DNA from: Chiridota heheva
Lineage: Eukaryota; Echinodermata; Holothuroidea; Apodida; Chiridotidae
Assembly: GCA_020152595.1 (NCBI GenBank)
Contig: JAIGNY010000719.1
Coordinates: 786,001-850,000 of the forward strand
DNA: 64,000 nucleotides
Reading direction: 5' to 3'
The notes under the pieces are model-generated. The model made no database searches and was not told the DNA's origin. It worked only from the letters and a program-made list of their open reading frames with translations. Shown here one piece after another: positions 36,357-48,394 of this stretch. The first letter of the stretch is position 1. Each line of letters opens with the position of its first letter. Position numbers and translations under genes: made by a program.

Positions 36357-37107
36357 AAAACCATGTCGATATCTTAGTTTGTAGCCTTATAGGAGTCAAA
36401 GATTTCACCAGTTTGTTGAAAAGTGATCTTGCAGTGTGAAGTATGATGTCATAATTGCATGTCCAATACAATGCTTATTTAATATTTTTGTTTATTCATT
36501 GAGATGGGGTCTAGCATACAAAAAGAACATGCTTTTTGCATCTAATCATGTTCCTTACACTCTTAAACTGAAAGAAGGAAGAATCATTTTCATTTAATAG
36601 AAAAACATATTGAGGATTGATGCATATTTATTCATGTTGGAAGAACTATTAAAGAATGAAAAGGTGCTGTCAGGATGCCGCACTTTGCCATAAGATTGGA
36701 TCGCTTCACCCATGCAGATCTCCTTGCCTCTATTTTTACCTGTATGTGTTTTTCTGACATTTACTTGCATTATCAAAAAACAGTTTTTCATGGAATTATA
36801 TTTCAAATGTGTTGTATGAAATCATTTTTTATACTGCTGAATCACGCATCAAGTTCATTATTCTCACTTTTTGAAGAAAAGAAGAAAAGTTCATCATGCA
36901 TTCTCAACGTGCCAAGTTATTCGTGCAGCACTCCCTGAGTAAAGCCAAAAACAAAACATGACAAAGACAAATAAGTTATTCTTGAAGTTGGAAAAAATAT
37001 TTATATACCTAAGTGTAATATTATTAAATATTTAAAGTTTTATTCTAAAATTCATTCCTGTTTTCTGTATTTATTATATTTGTACACATGTATATCTTTT
37101 ATTTTAT
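36357..37107. other. Gene-free stretch between two LINEs
   Basis: AT-rich. Open frames on both strands have no domains. Nothing supportable. Confidence 0.4.
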
Positions 37108-38290
37108 AACCCCGCCACTCTCGGCACCTTCTCCTGGCCCTCTATTCCTCCTTGGGCCACCCCCCTCCCTTCTATCCACCTGGGCCTCTCCACCCATCAC
37201 AAAACCCAAACCCACCCTAACCTCTTCATCAATCTCCACAACCAAATCAAAGACCAACTCTCAAACTACACCTCCATCTATACTGATGGCTCAAAGGAAG
37301 GCAACAAGATAGCTGCTGCTGCTGTCATCAAGACATCACCCTCAGTAGCAGACTTCCCGACTACTCGTCCAACTTTTCAGCTGAGGCAAAGGCCATCCTC
37401 CTAGCCCTCAAATTTATTGAGTACCCTCCGCTCAGCCACTTTGCCATTTTCTTTGACTCCAAGGCTGTTCTTCTTTACTCAATCTTAAATGGGATAACTT
37501 CACATCCCACCTCCTCCTCCGGAAACTCCTTTCGCCCACCCTCTGCAGGAAAAGTATTCTTTTCTTCTGGATACCCAGCCATGTTGGCATCCCTGGCAAT
37601 GATAGGGCTGATGCAGCCGCTAAGCTTGCCCTCAACCTCCCCTACCCCATTTCCCAAAACCCTTTCTGACATCAAACCGCTTATCGCTTCCCTTCTTCAC
37701 GACCGCTGGCAAACCTCATGGGACTCTCAAATTGATAACAAACTCCACGTCATCGCATCCAGCCCACCATTCCGATCAAACCCGTCATTAACAACCTCTC
37801 TCATGTCGACAACGTTCATATTGCCAGTCTTAGAATAGTCACACCTGCCTCACTAACTCCCACCTCCTTATTGGCTCCCCCCAACCCCTCTGCAACAATT
37901 GCCATTGCACCCTCACAGTCCATCACATTCTCCTTGCTTGCCCCCTGTACAACCTTCTTAGAGCTTCCCTCGCTTCCCACAACTCAATTGCTGAGTTCTT
38001 CCAGATAAATCCTCCGGATAAAATTATCTCCTTCCTTCATCATGCTTTCCTCTACAACCATATTTAGTTCTCCTCTTCCACCCCCTCTCTCTACTTTTTT
38101 TTTTCTTCACCCATGCACCTCCTCTCTCGATTCCAGCTTTCTGACTTTTTGTTTTTGTATTTCCCTCATTCTCCCCCTGTTTCCTTTCCTTCCTACCTCT
38201 AGAATGATCTGACCTCTCAGGCACAATTTGACCCTCGTTGTTGTGGTGCCGTTAAGCCCTCATCAAACAAACATACAAGCAACAAGTAAT
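37108..38290 (+). mobile_element. Non-LTR retrotransposon 3' part with RNase H domain, copy 1
   Basis: C-rich plus-strand remnant. RNase H catalytic motifs appear in order across frameshifts: IYTDGSKEG (37276-37302), FSAEAKAILLALKF (37374-37415), FFDSKAVL (37450-37473) and FWIPSHVGIPGNDRADAAAK (37563-37622). A C-terminal zinc-finger-like CNNCHC ... HHILLACPLY follows near 37890-37950. The 3' tail carries GGCACAATTTGACC ... GTTGTGGTGCCGTTAAGCC (38219-38260). RNase H after the RT is typical of I-like LINE clades, but the RT itself is absent (5' truncated). A second copy with the same tail is at 52866. Confidence 0.8.
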
Positions 38291-39602
38291 TGGTTTGTAG
38301 CTTTGTCCTAAAACCTTGAAGTAAATTTTCAATACTTTTTTTAGAGCTTCTATTTGCACACTGTTTACTTTAAGCCATTCAGGAATGATTGATAACTTTT
38401 GTGCATGCAAATATACATATGATAAGAATATTGGACAAAACTAAGGTTACTCTACCGAGGACTGCAGTGCAGTCTGAATTGTGACTCTGGTCAGATAACT
38501 TGTGTTAGCGCGTATGGGGAAATCGAAATGTAAGTATTTTGTTATTCACTGTAATATCTTGTATCCATCCAGAGTATACCAGTATGCAGAGGCTTAATTA
38601 AACATATCTGTAACATACCGTAGACCTTCCATCAGCAACCTTAGGTTATAGAACTTAATTCGTGGGTTTTAAACAGAATTAATATGGTGTATGCTAGCCT
38701 ATTCAGTCCTGTAACATGTACAGTACACTGTATTGCTTGGAAGTGTACAGTACGTTTTGCACTTGTTAGTTGTGGGAGTCGACTCACCCCTACTACCACT
38801 GGCAATGTCAGTCAAATGTAAGTCATTGACATATGAAATAGTGACTCACATGTGCATCAATGTATCAAATTGTCAGCCACAAGAGTGACTCTGGGGTGAG
38901 TCAATTTACTTCAGACCTGCAGTATTCACTTTGTACAGAGATGACTGATATGCACATGATACTGTAAGTCATTTCAAAAGAAATGTTAGTCACCTAAAGT
39001 GACTGAGGGGTGTGTCAATGTACTGTACATGTTTTGCCCACCCACCTTGGTGTAATGACTCCCCATTTCTGGGGGTGTAGGGTTGAGTCACAATTGACAA
39101 GTGCATTAATCTACAATTCATTTTATTGATTACTGTTTGTAATTCGGAACCTATCGTTTGCTTGCTGTTTCTAATTGGACTCTGATGATAGTTACTAAAT
39201 GGGGTACTTGAAAAAAAAGTCCTCTTGGACAATAAAGTCAATGTTATGTGTGCAGAGGATATGACTTAAAATTCCAATTCTTGATGTACAGTATACAATC
39301 AAAAGCTCTCCCTGCCATCAATCATTTGCTTCTCACAGCTTTACTGACATCAGAAACTTCTGTTGTTGATAAATTAGTGCTGAGTTCAATAGGTCGTCAT
39401 ACTTCTCATAGCTGCAACCTTTTCTGTTCTGATCCATTATTGGGCTTAGTGTTTGTTTAAGGCAAAATCCTAGTATACAATGGTAAATTGCTGTATGCGT
39501 TTCTTAGGCTATTATTTTTCATTGATTTTTTATTCTTGGACTAAAATTCAAGTTTTAACACAGAAATTTAGCAAGAATATTTATAGTTACAATTATTTAA
39601 AG
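38291..39602. other. Gene-free stretch with GACTCACCCC repeats
   Basis: Words such as GTGACTCTGGGGTGAGTCAA (38887) and GTGACTGAGGGGTGTGTCAA (38999) mark about three imperfect copies of a ~100-bp unit between 38778 and 39110. No gene recognised. Confidence 0.45.
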
Positions 39603-40212
39603 TAGTGCTGTCATGACATGTCAATTATTGTGATATCTCTTTTCCCACGACATGAAATATACCTCTCGTGACATATTGCGATACCAAAAACTAATACTCA
39701 ACTAAGAAATTTTTGTGCAAGTAGGCTAGGCTTACTTCGTTCGTTACAATTCTAACGTTACGATAATAAATCTAAAAGTCAAGTTTAGGCCATTAAAAAT
39801 GTGGAAAAATAGCGTGCAACATTTAAAAAAACTAATTAAAAATCGTGCTCCGTCATCCCACACTGGCACGTTCCGATGTAAGTTGGCAAAAAGAACAAAA
39901 AATTGGCCCAGAACATGCCTCTCAGGCTCTCTCCCTTTGATGATTCATGGTCTAACTGAATTACCAAACACATGCGTGATGTGTGATGAACGTAATAGTC
40001 AAGCGATCATGTCGTCTGCTAGATGTGCAGATCACTTTTTCTTGCATTCATCATATGGAGTAAATTGTAACTCCATGATCATATAATGTTAGTGATATTA
40101 ACAATTTGTGTCGTGAGTCAGTTTTCTTGAAACCTATCTCAATATACGATATATCGCGACATTTTTCTCCACGATAATCGATACATAATAGAACAATGTC
40201 ATGACAGCACTA
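39603..40212. mobile_element. Non-autonomous DNA transposon, hAT-like termini
   Basis: The 610-bp block begins TAGTGCTGTCATGACAT (39603-39619) and ends with its exact complement ATGTCATGACAGCACTA (40196-40212). Further in, GTGATAT/GACATATTGCGATA and ATATATCGCGACA words face each other, extending the inverted repeat imperfectly. The TAGTG(C/T)TG start is hAT-like. I could not identify an 8-bp target duplication. The internal open frame (39799-40086) has several Cys/His residues but no transposase motif. Confidence 0.75.
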
Positions 40213-43129
40213 GCAATTACGCAGCTCTCTATACATGGACAAGTGGACTACCTTAGGAGGAGCTTTACAACACTAACATTGAAGAGGGGTAGTAGGGGGA
40301 AGAAAATGTGCCAAATAATTTTGTCGGTGATTGGCTGAGTTTCAGATAGAAAAAGCATTTTAAATGAGACACATCTACGGACAAGTTGTGTTTCCTTTAA
40401 ATTATATGGGGAAGTACGTGTTTTTGTAATGATTAAAGGAAGCAATACAAAATAATGTCGGAGATTGCATTTTGGCTTTATCGAGGAAGGAGTCATATCA
40501 CACACGAGTTTAGGAGTAATTGGGAATAGGCAAATTACTATTAATTACTTATTTACAATTGATTTTCTTTGGCTTGCATCACAAGTTAATTGTTATTATG
40601 AAGAATACATATTATAATTTGTAAATTATATCAATGGAAATCAAATGGAGGTCTGGAAAATGTATGTAGTTTATGTTTGGATATATAATTAACATATTAA
40701 ATCCCTTGAAAGGACAGTGCAAAAATCTCTTTAGATAGTGCAATTAATGGTGCACAGCTAAGATATAAAAGAATTGTATGGATCTACAGTGTGTATTTAT
40801 GTTTTCAGCTGTGTACCGTGTGTACCGCTAAAAGCTACATGGTCGACTTACGTAGGATATTGGAAATGTGCTAATGCTCATCACTTGATTTACAAAGGCG
40901 TAGCAAGCATTACTGGTGGGCGGGGACAGGTTATATGCTGGCATCCCTGGGTTTTGGCGCCCAATAATTGCTGCGACTGGGAATATTTTCTCCCTGCCCC
41001 AATTACATTGGCCCTGAATTCCATTAATCAGGGGCAGCGTTGAGTTATGATGGGGGTGGGGGTAAATGAGTTCAAAATGTGATGCGTATTGCTTGATTTC
41101 CATTGGTGTAGCGAGCACCACCTACAGCTGGGGACAAACTTATTGTGGTGCCCCTTGGTTTGAGCACCCGGGAATATTTACACGCTTCCCCAATTAAGAT
41201 GCCAGTGGATGCTGTTTCTTTCATTTTATGGCAAGCTGGTAGTACACATCAACCTCATGGGGTTCTTGGCAACATCCACGTACCCAATATCTGCACCAAT
41301 ACTGTAAACATGCCAAAAAGTTTCTTTTAGAGCCTACTTGCACCCAACACCTGAGTTAATCCTGAAAATTCAGGTATGGCAATTACTAACCGGACTTCCT
41401 GTTCAGTGTATTGTGTTTCCACTCCAAACAATGATGTTTATCTGCCATTCCCATGCACACCACAGCCAAGCAGCCCAAGGTTATTTGTGTGTATAAGACT
41501 ACAGAAGGTCAAGTGCTGAGTAATCAGGACACCTTTGTGATTAAAATCACTCATCCCTCTTAAGTGTCTTAGTGAGAGAAATTTGTTTGCAAATTGGTGA
41601 TAAAAATAGTTGTGTATTATATGCCGGATGTGAGTCATTAACTGTGAATGATTGACTTACCATTTCTCCTAAGGAAAGATATTGTTTCATGGACTTAAAG
41701 CCAGTCTCAACTATGCGCAAAAGCACCCATATTTTTTACCGTTCCAATATCCGCTTGACTGTAAGTTGTCAAATATACCATTCTGGCGTTTCTGGGGTTC
41801 AGCTCTTACCCCACATGATTTGAATAATCTGGATCTCAATGATACAAATGAATTTGGCCATGTTTGTATATTGTAGTGTCCGACAAATATTCGCTGGAAT
41901 ACCATTTTAATCGAGGAAAAAATTCTAGGATGAATTATTCTGCAAAACAAAGAAACAAATATTTTTCTAATGACCTGAATAAATGTGTGGATATTATGTC
42001 AAAACCACGCAACCTTAGTTTTGCAACTGTTAGCGCCCATGTTTAATCCCAAATTCTGATAACCTTCATGTGAAACATTTGAAGTCGCTACATGGCTGGT
42101 AAAGGGCAAACAGTGGTCTCTTGTCCTACCAGTCATCTACAGCAACATTATACAACATTCATTCCAAAATTCTCGGACAATCAAACTTACAAGAACCTTC
42201 TAAATACAAATGTCGTCGATTATAATTATTCTTGTTATTGAGAAACTATACTTCAACAGTTCAGACCAATGAAAAGGTGAACCCACATGATGTAACCAAT
42301 GGAATCAATGATATCGTTTGTGATATCAAGTCATAGTGTGGATTTCACCAGTGAGTTGAATAATGGTCTTACCTCACTATTGGAGAAACCTCTCAAAAGA
42401 ACGCATAGCAATGAGTTGTCAGAACTAAAGCGCAAAGAAGGCGTCTTGAGAAACAATGGCGCTTGTCTTCAAATACAAGGAATGTCTCATTCAAAATCTT
42501 TACTCAAAGCGTTTGTTCAATAAACCTGCATGATACCATAAATAACAAATTAAAACTCAACCCTAGAAAAATGAATAAAAGCACATATAATCCATCAGCT
42601 GCCCCTGTCACATGGAATAGTTTGCCACAGGCTTTTTATAATTGTTTGTGTTTATCTTTATCCTATGAACTTTATTAACTTTATGAACAGTTTTCAAAAT
42701 GCTGTATAAATATATAAACATAAACATTATACAACATTCATTCCAAAATTCCAAGCCTTCTAAATACAAATCGATTATAATTATTCTTGTTATTGCTTAG
42801 AAACTATACTTCAACACAGAATTTGTAAGAAGCATAACTGTCTTCAAATATGTTTCTTTCAACATCTTTATACGAAACCTGCATGATACCATAAATAACA
42901 AAATGAATAAAAGCACATATAACCATCACTTCTGCACTTACACCTCTTAATATTCTGTTATTTGATTGAAACTCAGACAATCTGTGACAAAATACTTGGC
43001 TTCTTTTTCCCTCCCCCCTTCAATGTTGGCATGATTACTGCTTTAAAATTGAAGAGGCTATAAAGAACTTTATTCTAAACTTTTGACCCACATTGAAGAG
43101 TGGTAGTAGTGGGAAGAAAAAGTGCCAAA
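40213..43129. other. Repeat-derived, gene-free stretch
   Basis: Two related blocks starting GGCGTAGCAAGCATTACTGG (40898) and GGTGTAGCGAGCACCACCTA (41105) look like copies of one dispersed element. The block ACATTATACAACATTCATTC with TTATAATTATTCTTGTTATT occurs at 42143-42240 and again at 42725-42795. CATTGAAGAGGGGTAGTAGG (40279) recurs near 43093. Reading frames such as 42463-42678 show no domain. Confidence 0.5.
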
Positions 43130-43966
43130 TATTTTTGTCAGTGATTGTAGGCAGGGCTTAATGTAAAAATCTTCAAATGCTCATATTTGAACAACTACAT
43201 GTCTGTTTTGATCATATGTGGTATATAACTGCTAGTGTTTACATATTTATGGTATAAAATTGTTGAATATCATTAATAATATACATGGTGGGTGGAGCTA
43301 AATATGGTTTTGCTGAAAAGAGCTTAAGCATAGTAAACTCAAGGACAGTACATTGGATACAGGACATAATGTTGTAAACAGATAGCCCATTGCCTGTTTG
43401 TGTTTTTGCTTGCAATGTCATGCATATTGCTAAGCCAGGAGGGAGGGAGGGGGCCTAATATAAAATAAAACAATCTTAAAACAGTGATAAATTTGTAGCA
43501 ACCATATGTCTGTTTGCATCATATATTTTAGTTATTGTGTACATGCTTACAGTATGTTGTCAAGAGGTTATGTCATTAATATGCGTGCCTCAATGTTAAA
43601 ATGCTGCAAAAAACTTGTAAAAGTACATTGCACACATGTCAGAGCCAGTATGTGGTACACTGTAGGTGAGTTTGGTGACTTACTTATTGTGTGGTAGTGT
43701 CGTAATGATGTCATGTAGATGCGGCTTTATGTAAAATTCTTAAAACAGTGATAAATTTGCAATCGTATGCATGTTTTGCATCATACAAATTTTGTCAACA
43801 GGTTCTATTTTATTGATATGCATGGTCGGCATGGCTTATGAATACAGTATGTTTTTAGCATATTTCATGATGTGCAATGCCAGTTAGTATAAAACTTGGA
43901 AAATCAGCCAACAATGAAAGAATGCATCGGAAGCACTGAACATTTTGGTTTTCTTGTTGTTTATAA
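43130..43966. repeat. Dispersed repeat, region A (~320-bp modules)
   Basis: Words AGGCAGGGCTTAATGTAAAAATCTT, CATTAATATGCATGGTGGG, GATAGCCCATTG and CATCGGAAGCACTGAACATTTTGGTT match 55195-56640 in the same order. The copy is shorter than the one at 55195. It abuts the 17-bp array directly. Confidence 0.75.
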
Positions 43967-45275
43967 ATACAGTACATGTAGACATACAGTACATGTAGAC
44001 ATACAGTACATGTAGACATACAGTACATGTAGACATACAGTACATGTAGACATACAGTACATGTAGACATACAGTACATGTAGACATACAGTACATGTAG
44101 ACATACAGTGCATGTAGACATACAGTACATGTAGACGTACAGTACATGTAGACGTACAGTACATGTAGACGTACAGTACATGTGAGCGACAGTACATGTA
44201 GACGTACAGTACATGTAGACATACAGTACATGTAGACATACAGTACATGTAGACATACAGTACACGTAGGCATACAGTACACGTAGGCATACAGTACACG
44301 TAGACATACAGTACACGTAGACATACAGTACACGTAGACATACAGTACACGTAGGCATACAGTACACGTAGGCATACAGTACAGGTAGGCATACAGTACA
44401 GGTAGACATACAGTACAGGTAGACATACAGTACATGTAGACATACAGTACATGTAGACATACAGTACATGTAGACATACAGTACATGTAGACATACAGTA
44501 CATGTAGACATACAGTACATGTAGACATACAGTACATGTAGGCATACAGTACATGTAGGCATACAGTACATGTAGACATACAGTACATGTAGACATACAG
44601 TACATGTAGACATACATTACATGTAGGCATACAGTACATGTAGACATACAGTACATGTAGACATACAGTACATGTAGACATACAGTACATGTAGACATAC
44701 AGTACATGTAGACATACAGTACATGTAGGCATACAGTACATGTAGGCATACAGTACATGTAGACATACAGTACATGTAGACATACAGTACATGTAGACAT
44801 ACAGTACATGTAGACATACAGTACATGTAGACATACAGTACATGTAGACATACAGTACATGTAGACATACAGTACATGTAGACTAGACATACAGTACATG
44901 TAGACATATAGTACATGTAGACATACAGTACATGTGGACATACAGTACATGTGGACATACAGTACATGTGGACATACAGTACATGTGGACATACAGTACA
45001 TGTAGACATACAGTACATGTAGACATACAGTACATGTAGACATACAGTACATGTAGACATACATTACATGTAGACATACAGTGCATGTAGACATACAGTG
45101 CATGTAGACATACAGTGCATGTAGACATACAGTGCATGTAGACATACAGTGCATGTAGACATGCAGTGCATGTAGACATACAGTGCATGTAGACATACAG
45201 TGCATGTAGACATACAGTGCATGTAGACATACAGTGCATGTAGACATACAGTGCATGTAGACATACAGTGCATGT
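43967..45275. repeat. 17-bp minisatellite, about 77 copies
   Basis: Unit ACATACAGTACATGTAG, nearly uninterrupted. It contains the palindrome TACATGTA. Variants come in blocks: ACACGTAG at about 44265-44370, ACAGGTAG at 44380-44425, ATGTGGAC at 44930-45000 and GCATGTAG from 45075 to the end. One unit near 44180 is shortened. Because the minus strand unit has no stop in any phase, long open frames (up to 483 codons) run through it in all three minus frames. They encode only a repeated 17-residue peptide and are artefacts of the repeat. Confidence 0.97.
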
Positions 45276-45530
45276 TCTGTACATGAAATTATCAAAGCAT
45301 GCCTGCTGTTAATACTTTGTATCACATCATTTGGGAATAAAAACACTAATACATTTGATAAAGAAATACATTGTAAGTTTTGTCCCTGTTGGGGAAATGC
45401 ATGTAGTGTCATCGTGCAAAAGATTTCAATACAGAATTGAACCAGTAGGCAGCCTCAATGTTTCTGCTTCAAATACATGAATAACTTGAGATAAGACGGA
45501 ATAAGATTTTGACATTATGAAGTAAGGATT
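45276..45530. repeat. Dispersed repeat shared with 54035-54215
   Basis: TTTGTATCACATCATTTGGGAATAAAAACAC ... GATAAAGAAAT ... GAATTGAACCAG ... GGCAGCCTCAATG ... ATGAATAACTTGAGATAAG matches the later copy in order, with small gaps. Confidence 0.8.
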
Positions 45531-45679
45531 GTACCAGACTTTACAGTACGTCTCCTTTAAGGAATATTGCATTTACATCACCAATCATCTGCTCTGTTAC
45601 ATATCAGAACTTTACATGTACACACAATCATTTGCACAGCTAGGGGGAAAGATGGACAATATTCCCCATTTAAAATCTT

Positions 45680-46800
45680 AAGAAGGTTTATGTTTTACTG
45701 ATCTTAAAATCCTTCAGATTTATTTTTACTGATTTTCAAATCCTTAAGGTTTATTTTTAACTTATCTTGAAATCTTTAGAAGGTTATATCTTACTTATCT
45801 TGATATCCTTAAGAAGGTTTTTTTTTTACTGATCTTGAAATCCTTAGGAAGGTTATTTTTACTGATCTTCAAATCCTTAAGAAGGTTATTTCTTACTGAT
45901 CTTGTAATCCTTAGGAAGATTATTTCTTGCTGATCTTGAAATCCTTAAGAAGGTAATTTTTACTGATCTTGATACCCTTAAGGTTTATTTTTATTGATCT
46001 TGAAATCGTTAAGAAGGTTAATCTTTACTGATCTTGAAATCCTTCAGAAGGTTATTTCTTACTAATCTCGAAATCCTTAAATAGGTTATTTTTACAGATC
46101 TTGAAATCCTTAATGGAAGAATTAGTTCAGTGGTCAAGCAAGTTTATCTTATTTGAAAAAGGACTTAAAAAAAAAAAAAATAGTGCAGAAAGCTTTCAAT
46201 AATTTTATTCCATTCAGGAGATATCTAAGCTTGTAGAAACGACTGAAATCAGACTAGTTGTGATGTCATAGCCTCAGATTCCTCAAAGTCTTTATGTATT
46301 TTTTCCTATTTTGTCCTGCGATTTTGTGGCTTATAAACCATGGAATATATAAAAAAATGTAGTAAAATTAAATCTAGGAAGGGCATTTATAATATACCAC
46401 CTGAAGAAAGTTTGAGGAAAAATAATTTGAATAGGAAAAATAAATAAACTTTTAATGAAATACATGAAGACTTTTTTAAGAATCTAGTTTATGACATCCT
46501 AACTAGTCTGATTTCATTCGTTTCTACACAAATGATACCAATCTTTAAACTTGAATATCTCCTTAACGAAATAAGATTTTGCAATGCTTCCTTCACCATT
46601 TTGTTTCTTTTGAAGTCCTCTTTCATATAAGATGGACATGCTTGACCAATCCTTCTAGAAGGTTATTTTTCACTGATCTTAAAATCCTTAAGGTTATTTT
46701 TACTGATCTTGAAATCCTTAAGCTTATTTTTACTGATTTTGAAATCCTTAAGGTTATTTTTACTGATCTTGACATCCTGAAGAAGGTTATTTTTTGATCT
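45680..46800. repeat. ~33-bp minisatellite interrupted by a fold-back element
   Basis: Imperfect units of AAGAAGGTTATTTTTACTGATCTTGAAATCCTT run from about 45680 to 46110 and resume at 46655-46800. Unit length varies from about 27 to 38. The gap is filled by the element at 46110-46655. Confidence 0.85.
46110..46655. mobile_element. Fold-back element with ~160-bp imperfect terminal inverted repeats
   Basis: Left arm: GAATTAGTTCAGTGGTCAAGCAAGT ... GTAGAAACGACTGAAATCAG ... ACTAGTTGTGATGTCAT (46116-46270). Right arm, read inverted: GAAGGATTGGTCAAGCATGTCCATCTTAT ... GTAGAAACGAATGAAATCAG ... ACTAGTTAGGATGTCAT (46655-46490). A further copy of the left arm and loop lies at 57545-57960. No transposase. 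Likely non-autonomous. Confidence 0.8.
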
Positions 46801-47159
46801 TGCTCAAACTGTGTGTTATTTCCATGCTTAATGATAGATTGTTAGAAAAACTGTTTAAAGGAGCTGGTGGCCACAAAGTATTTAAGTTGAGTCTCATGAT
46901 AAATTGAATACCTTTCTTGCACCCAGCGGTACGGAACATTATAATGCTACTAAATTCCGATCTGAGTTTGTACCTGTTTTGTAACTCAGAATTTGTACCT
47001 GTTCTCTCGTTGACTTTTTGGAATTTGTTCGCTTGTGTTAGCAAAAACTAACACTCTCACTTTTCACCGCCAGCTCCTTTAAAATACTTTTCCTGTTTAT
47101 ATAAGCTGTGTAATCAATGATTAATTTTCTCTTCCCTATTGATTGCATTAACAGCAAAA

Positions 47160-48309
47160 ATGGCAGCCAAGTCCAACAAAGCTCTGAAGGTTATTCTATT
47201 CTTGGGAACTTACCGGGAAAATCGCACTGGAATACGAGTGGCGACATTCATGAAAAGTCAAATGGAAGCAAGGGGATATGAGGTTGACTTTTTTGGTACG
47301 TGTGAAATAACTTTAAAGGAAAGGTATTGTCCCATAAATAAATTCAGAAGTGAACACTGCCGAGCTGCCAACGTCTTTTCGGGTTTTAAATTTTCTTTAT
47401 TGATTGCGAGATATCTGCAAAGTTATTGATCACACATTCACCAGACAGGCATAGTAGTCTACAGTGCGTGTGTTATCGATAACATCACTAATTTCTTGCA
47501 ATCAGGAAGGAAATTTGAAAGCAGAAGTGACACTATCAGCACGAAGGCGTTCCCTTCTAAATTTATTTATGGGACGATACCTTTCCTTTAAAACAATCTG
47601 GTGTTGTTCAGTACACTGTAGTAATGTAATATAGCTGTTTTCGGTGCATGTGAACTTAACAATCTGGTGTTGCACAGTATACTGTAGTAATGATATGGAC
47701 ACATGTCACCTTGTGGTCCGATCACTAATTCTCTCAAGGCTTGACTATGGAAATGCCTTATTGTTTGGATCCAACTCAACCGATATTCAGAGACTACAAC
47801 GATACAGAACTGGGCGGCTAAGCTTGACTGCCGTGCTACAAAGCGAGATCATGCCACACCTTACCTTAAGGAACTGCACTGGCTCCCAGTCAGGGAGAGA
47901 ATAACTTTTAAGATCTTGGTTTATGTGTATGAATGCCTCCATGGTACATCACCTGGTTACCTATCATCCTGCCTTTCTTCCCACCAGCCCTCACGCTTAA
48001 ACCGTTGCTCATCACTTGACGTAACTCGCCTTATGGAACGGAACTCTTTTAAGCTGCTCAAGTCTGCATCAAATCGCACCTTTTCTTATTTTGCTCCAAA
48101 AAACTGGAATACACTCACTGTTTTTATCAGAGAATCTGACTCTTTAGGCAAATTCAAAAAGTGTTTGAAGTATTATTTGTATCCAATCTAATGTTGTTTT
48201 TCTCTACCACTGTATTTTGATATCATGTTATGCTTTATTTGTACTTTGTCGTTATTGTGTTTCTCCATATGCGCTGGGTTCTTGATGTAGTGGCGCTTTA
48301 TAAATGCCT

Positions 48310-48341
<32 letters not shown>

Positions 48342-48363
48342 TGTATGTATGTATGTATGTATG

Positions 48364-48394
<31 letters not shown>

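Noticed and set aside
39799..40086. Open frame inside the hAT-like element as a transposase
   Set aside because: No DDE or hAT dimerisation motif, and too short.
43855..45412. Long minus-strand open frames of 130-480 codons rich in Cys, Tyr and Val
   Set aside because: They are produced by the 17-bp repeat, which lacks stops in every minus phase. All three frames are open equally and give the same peptide permuted.
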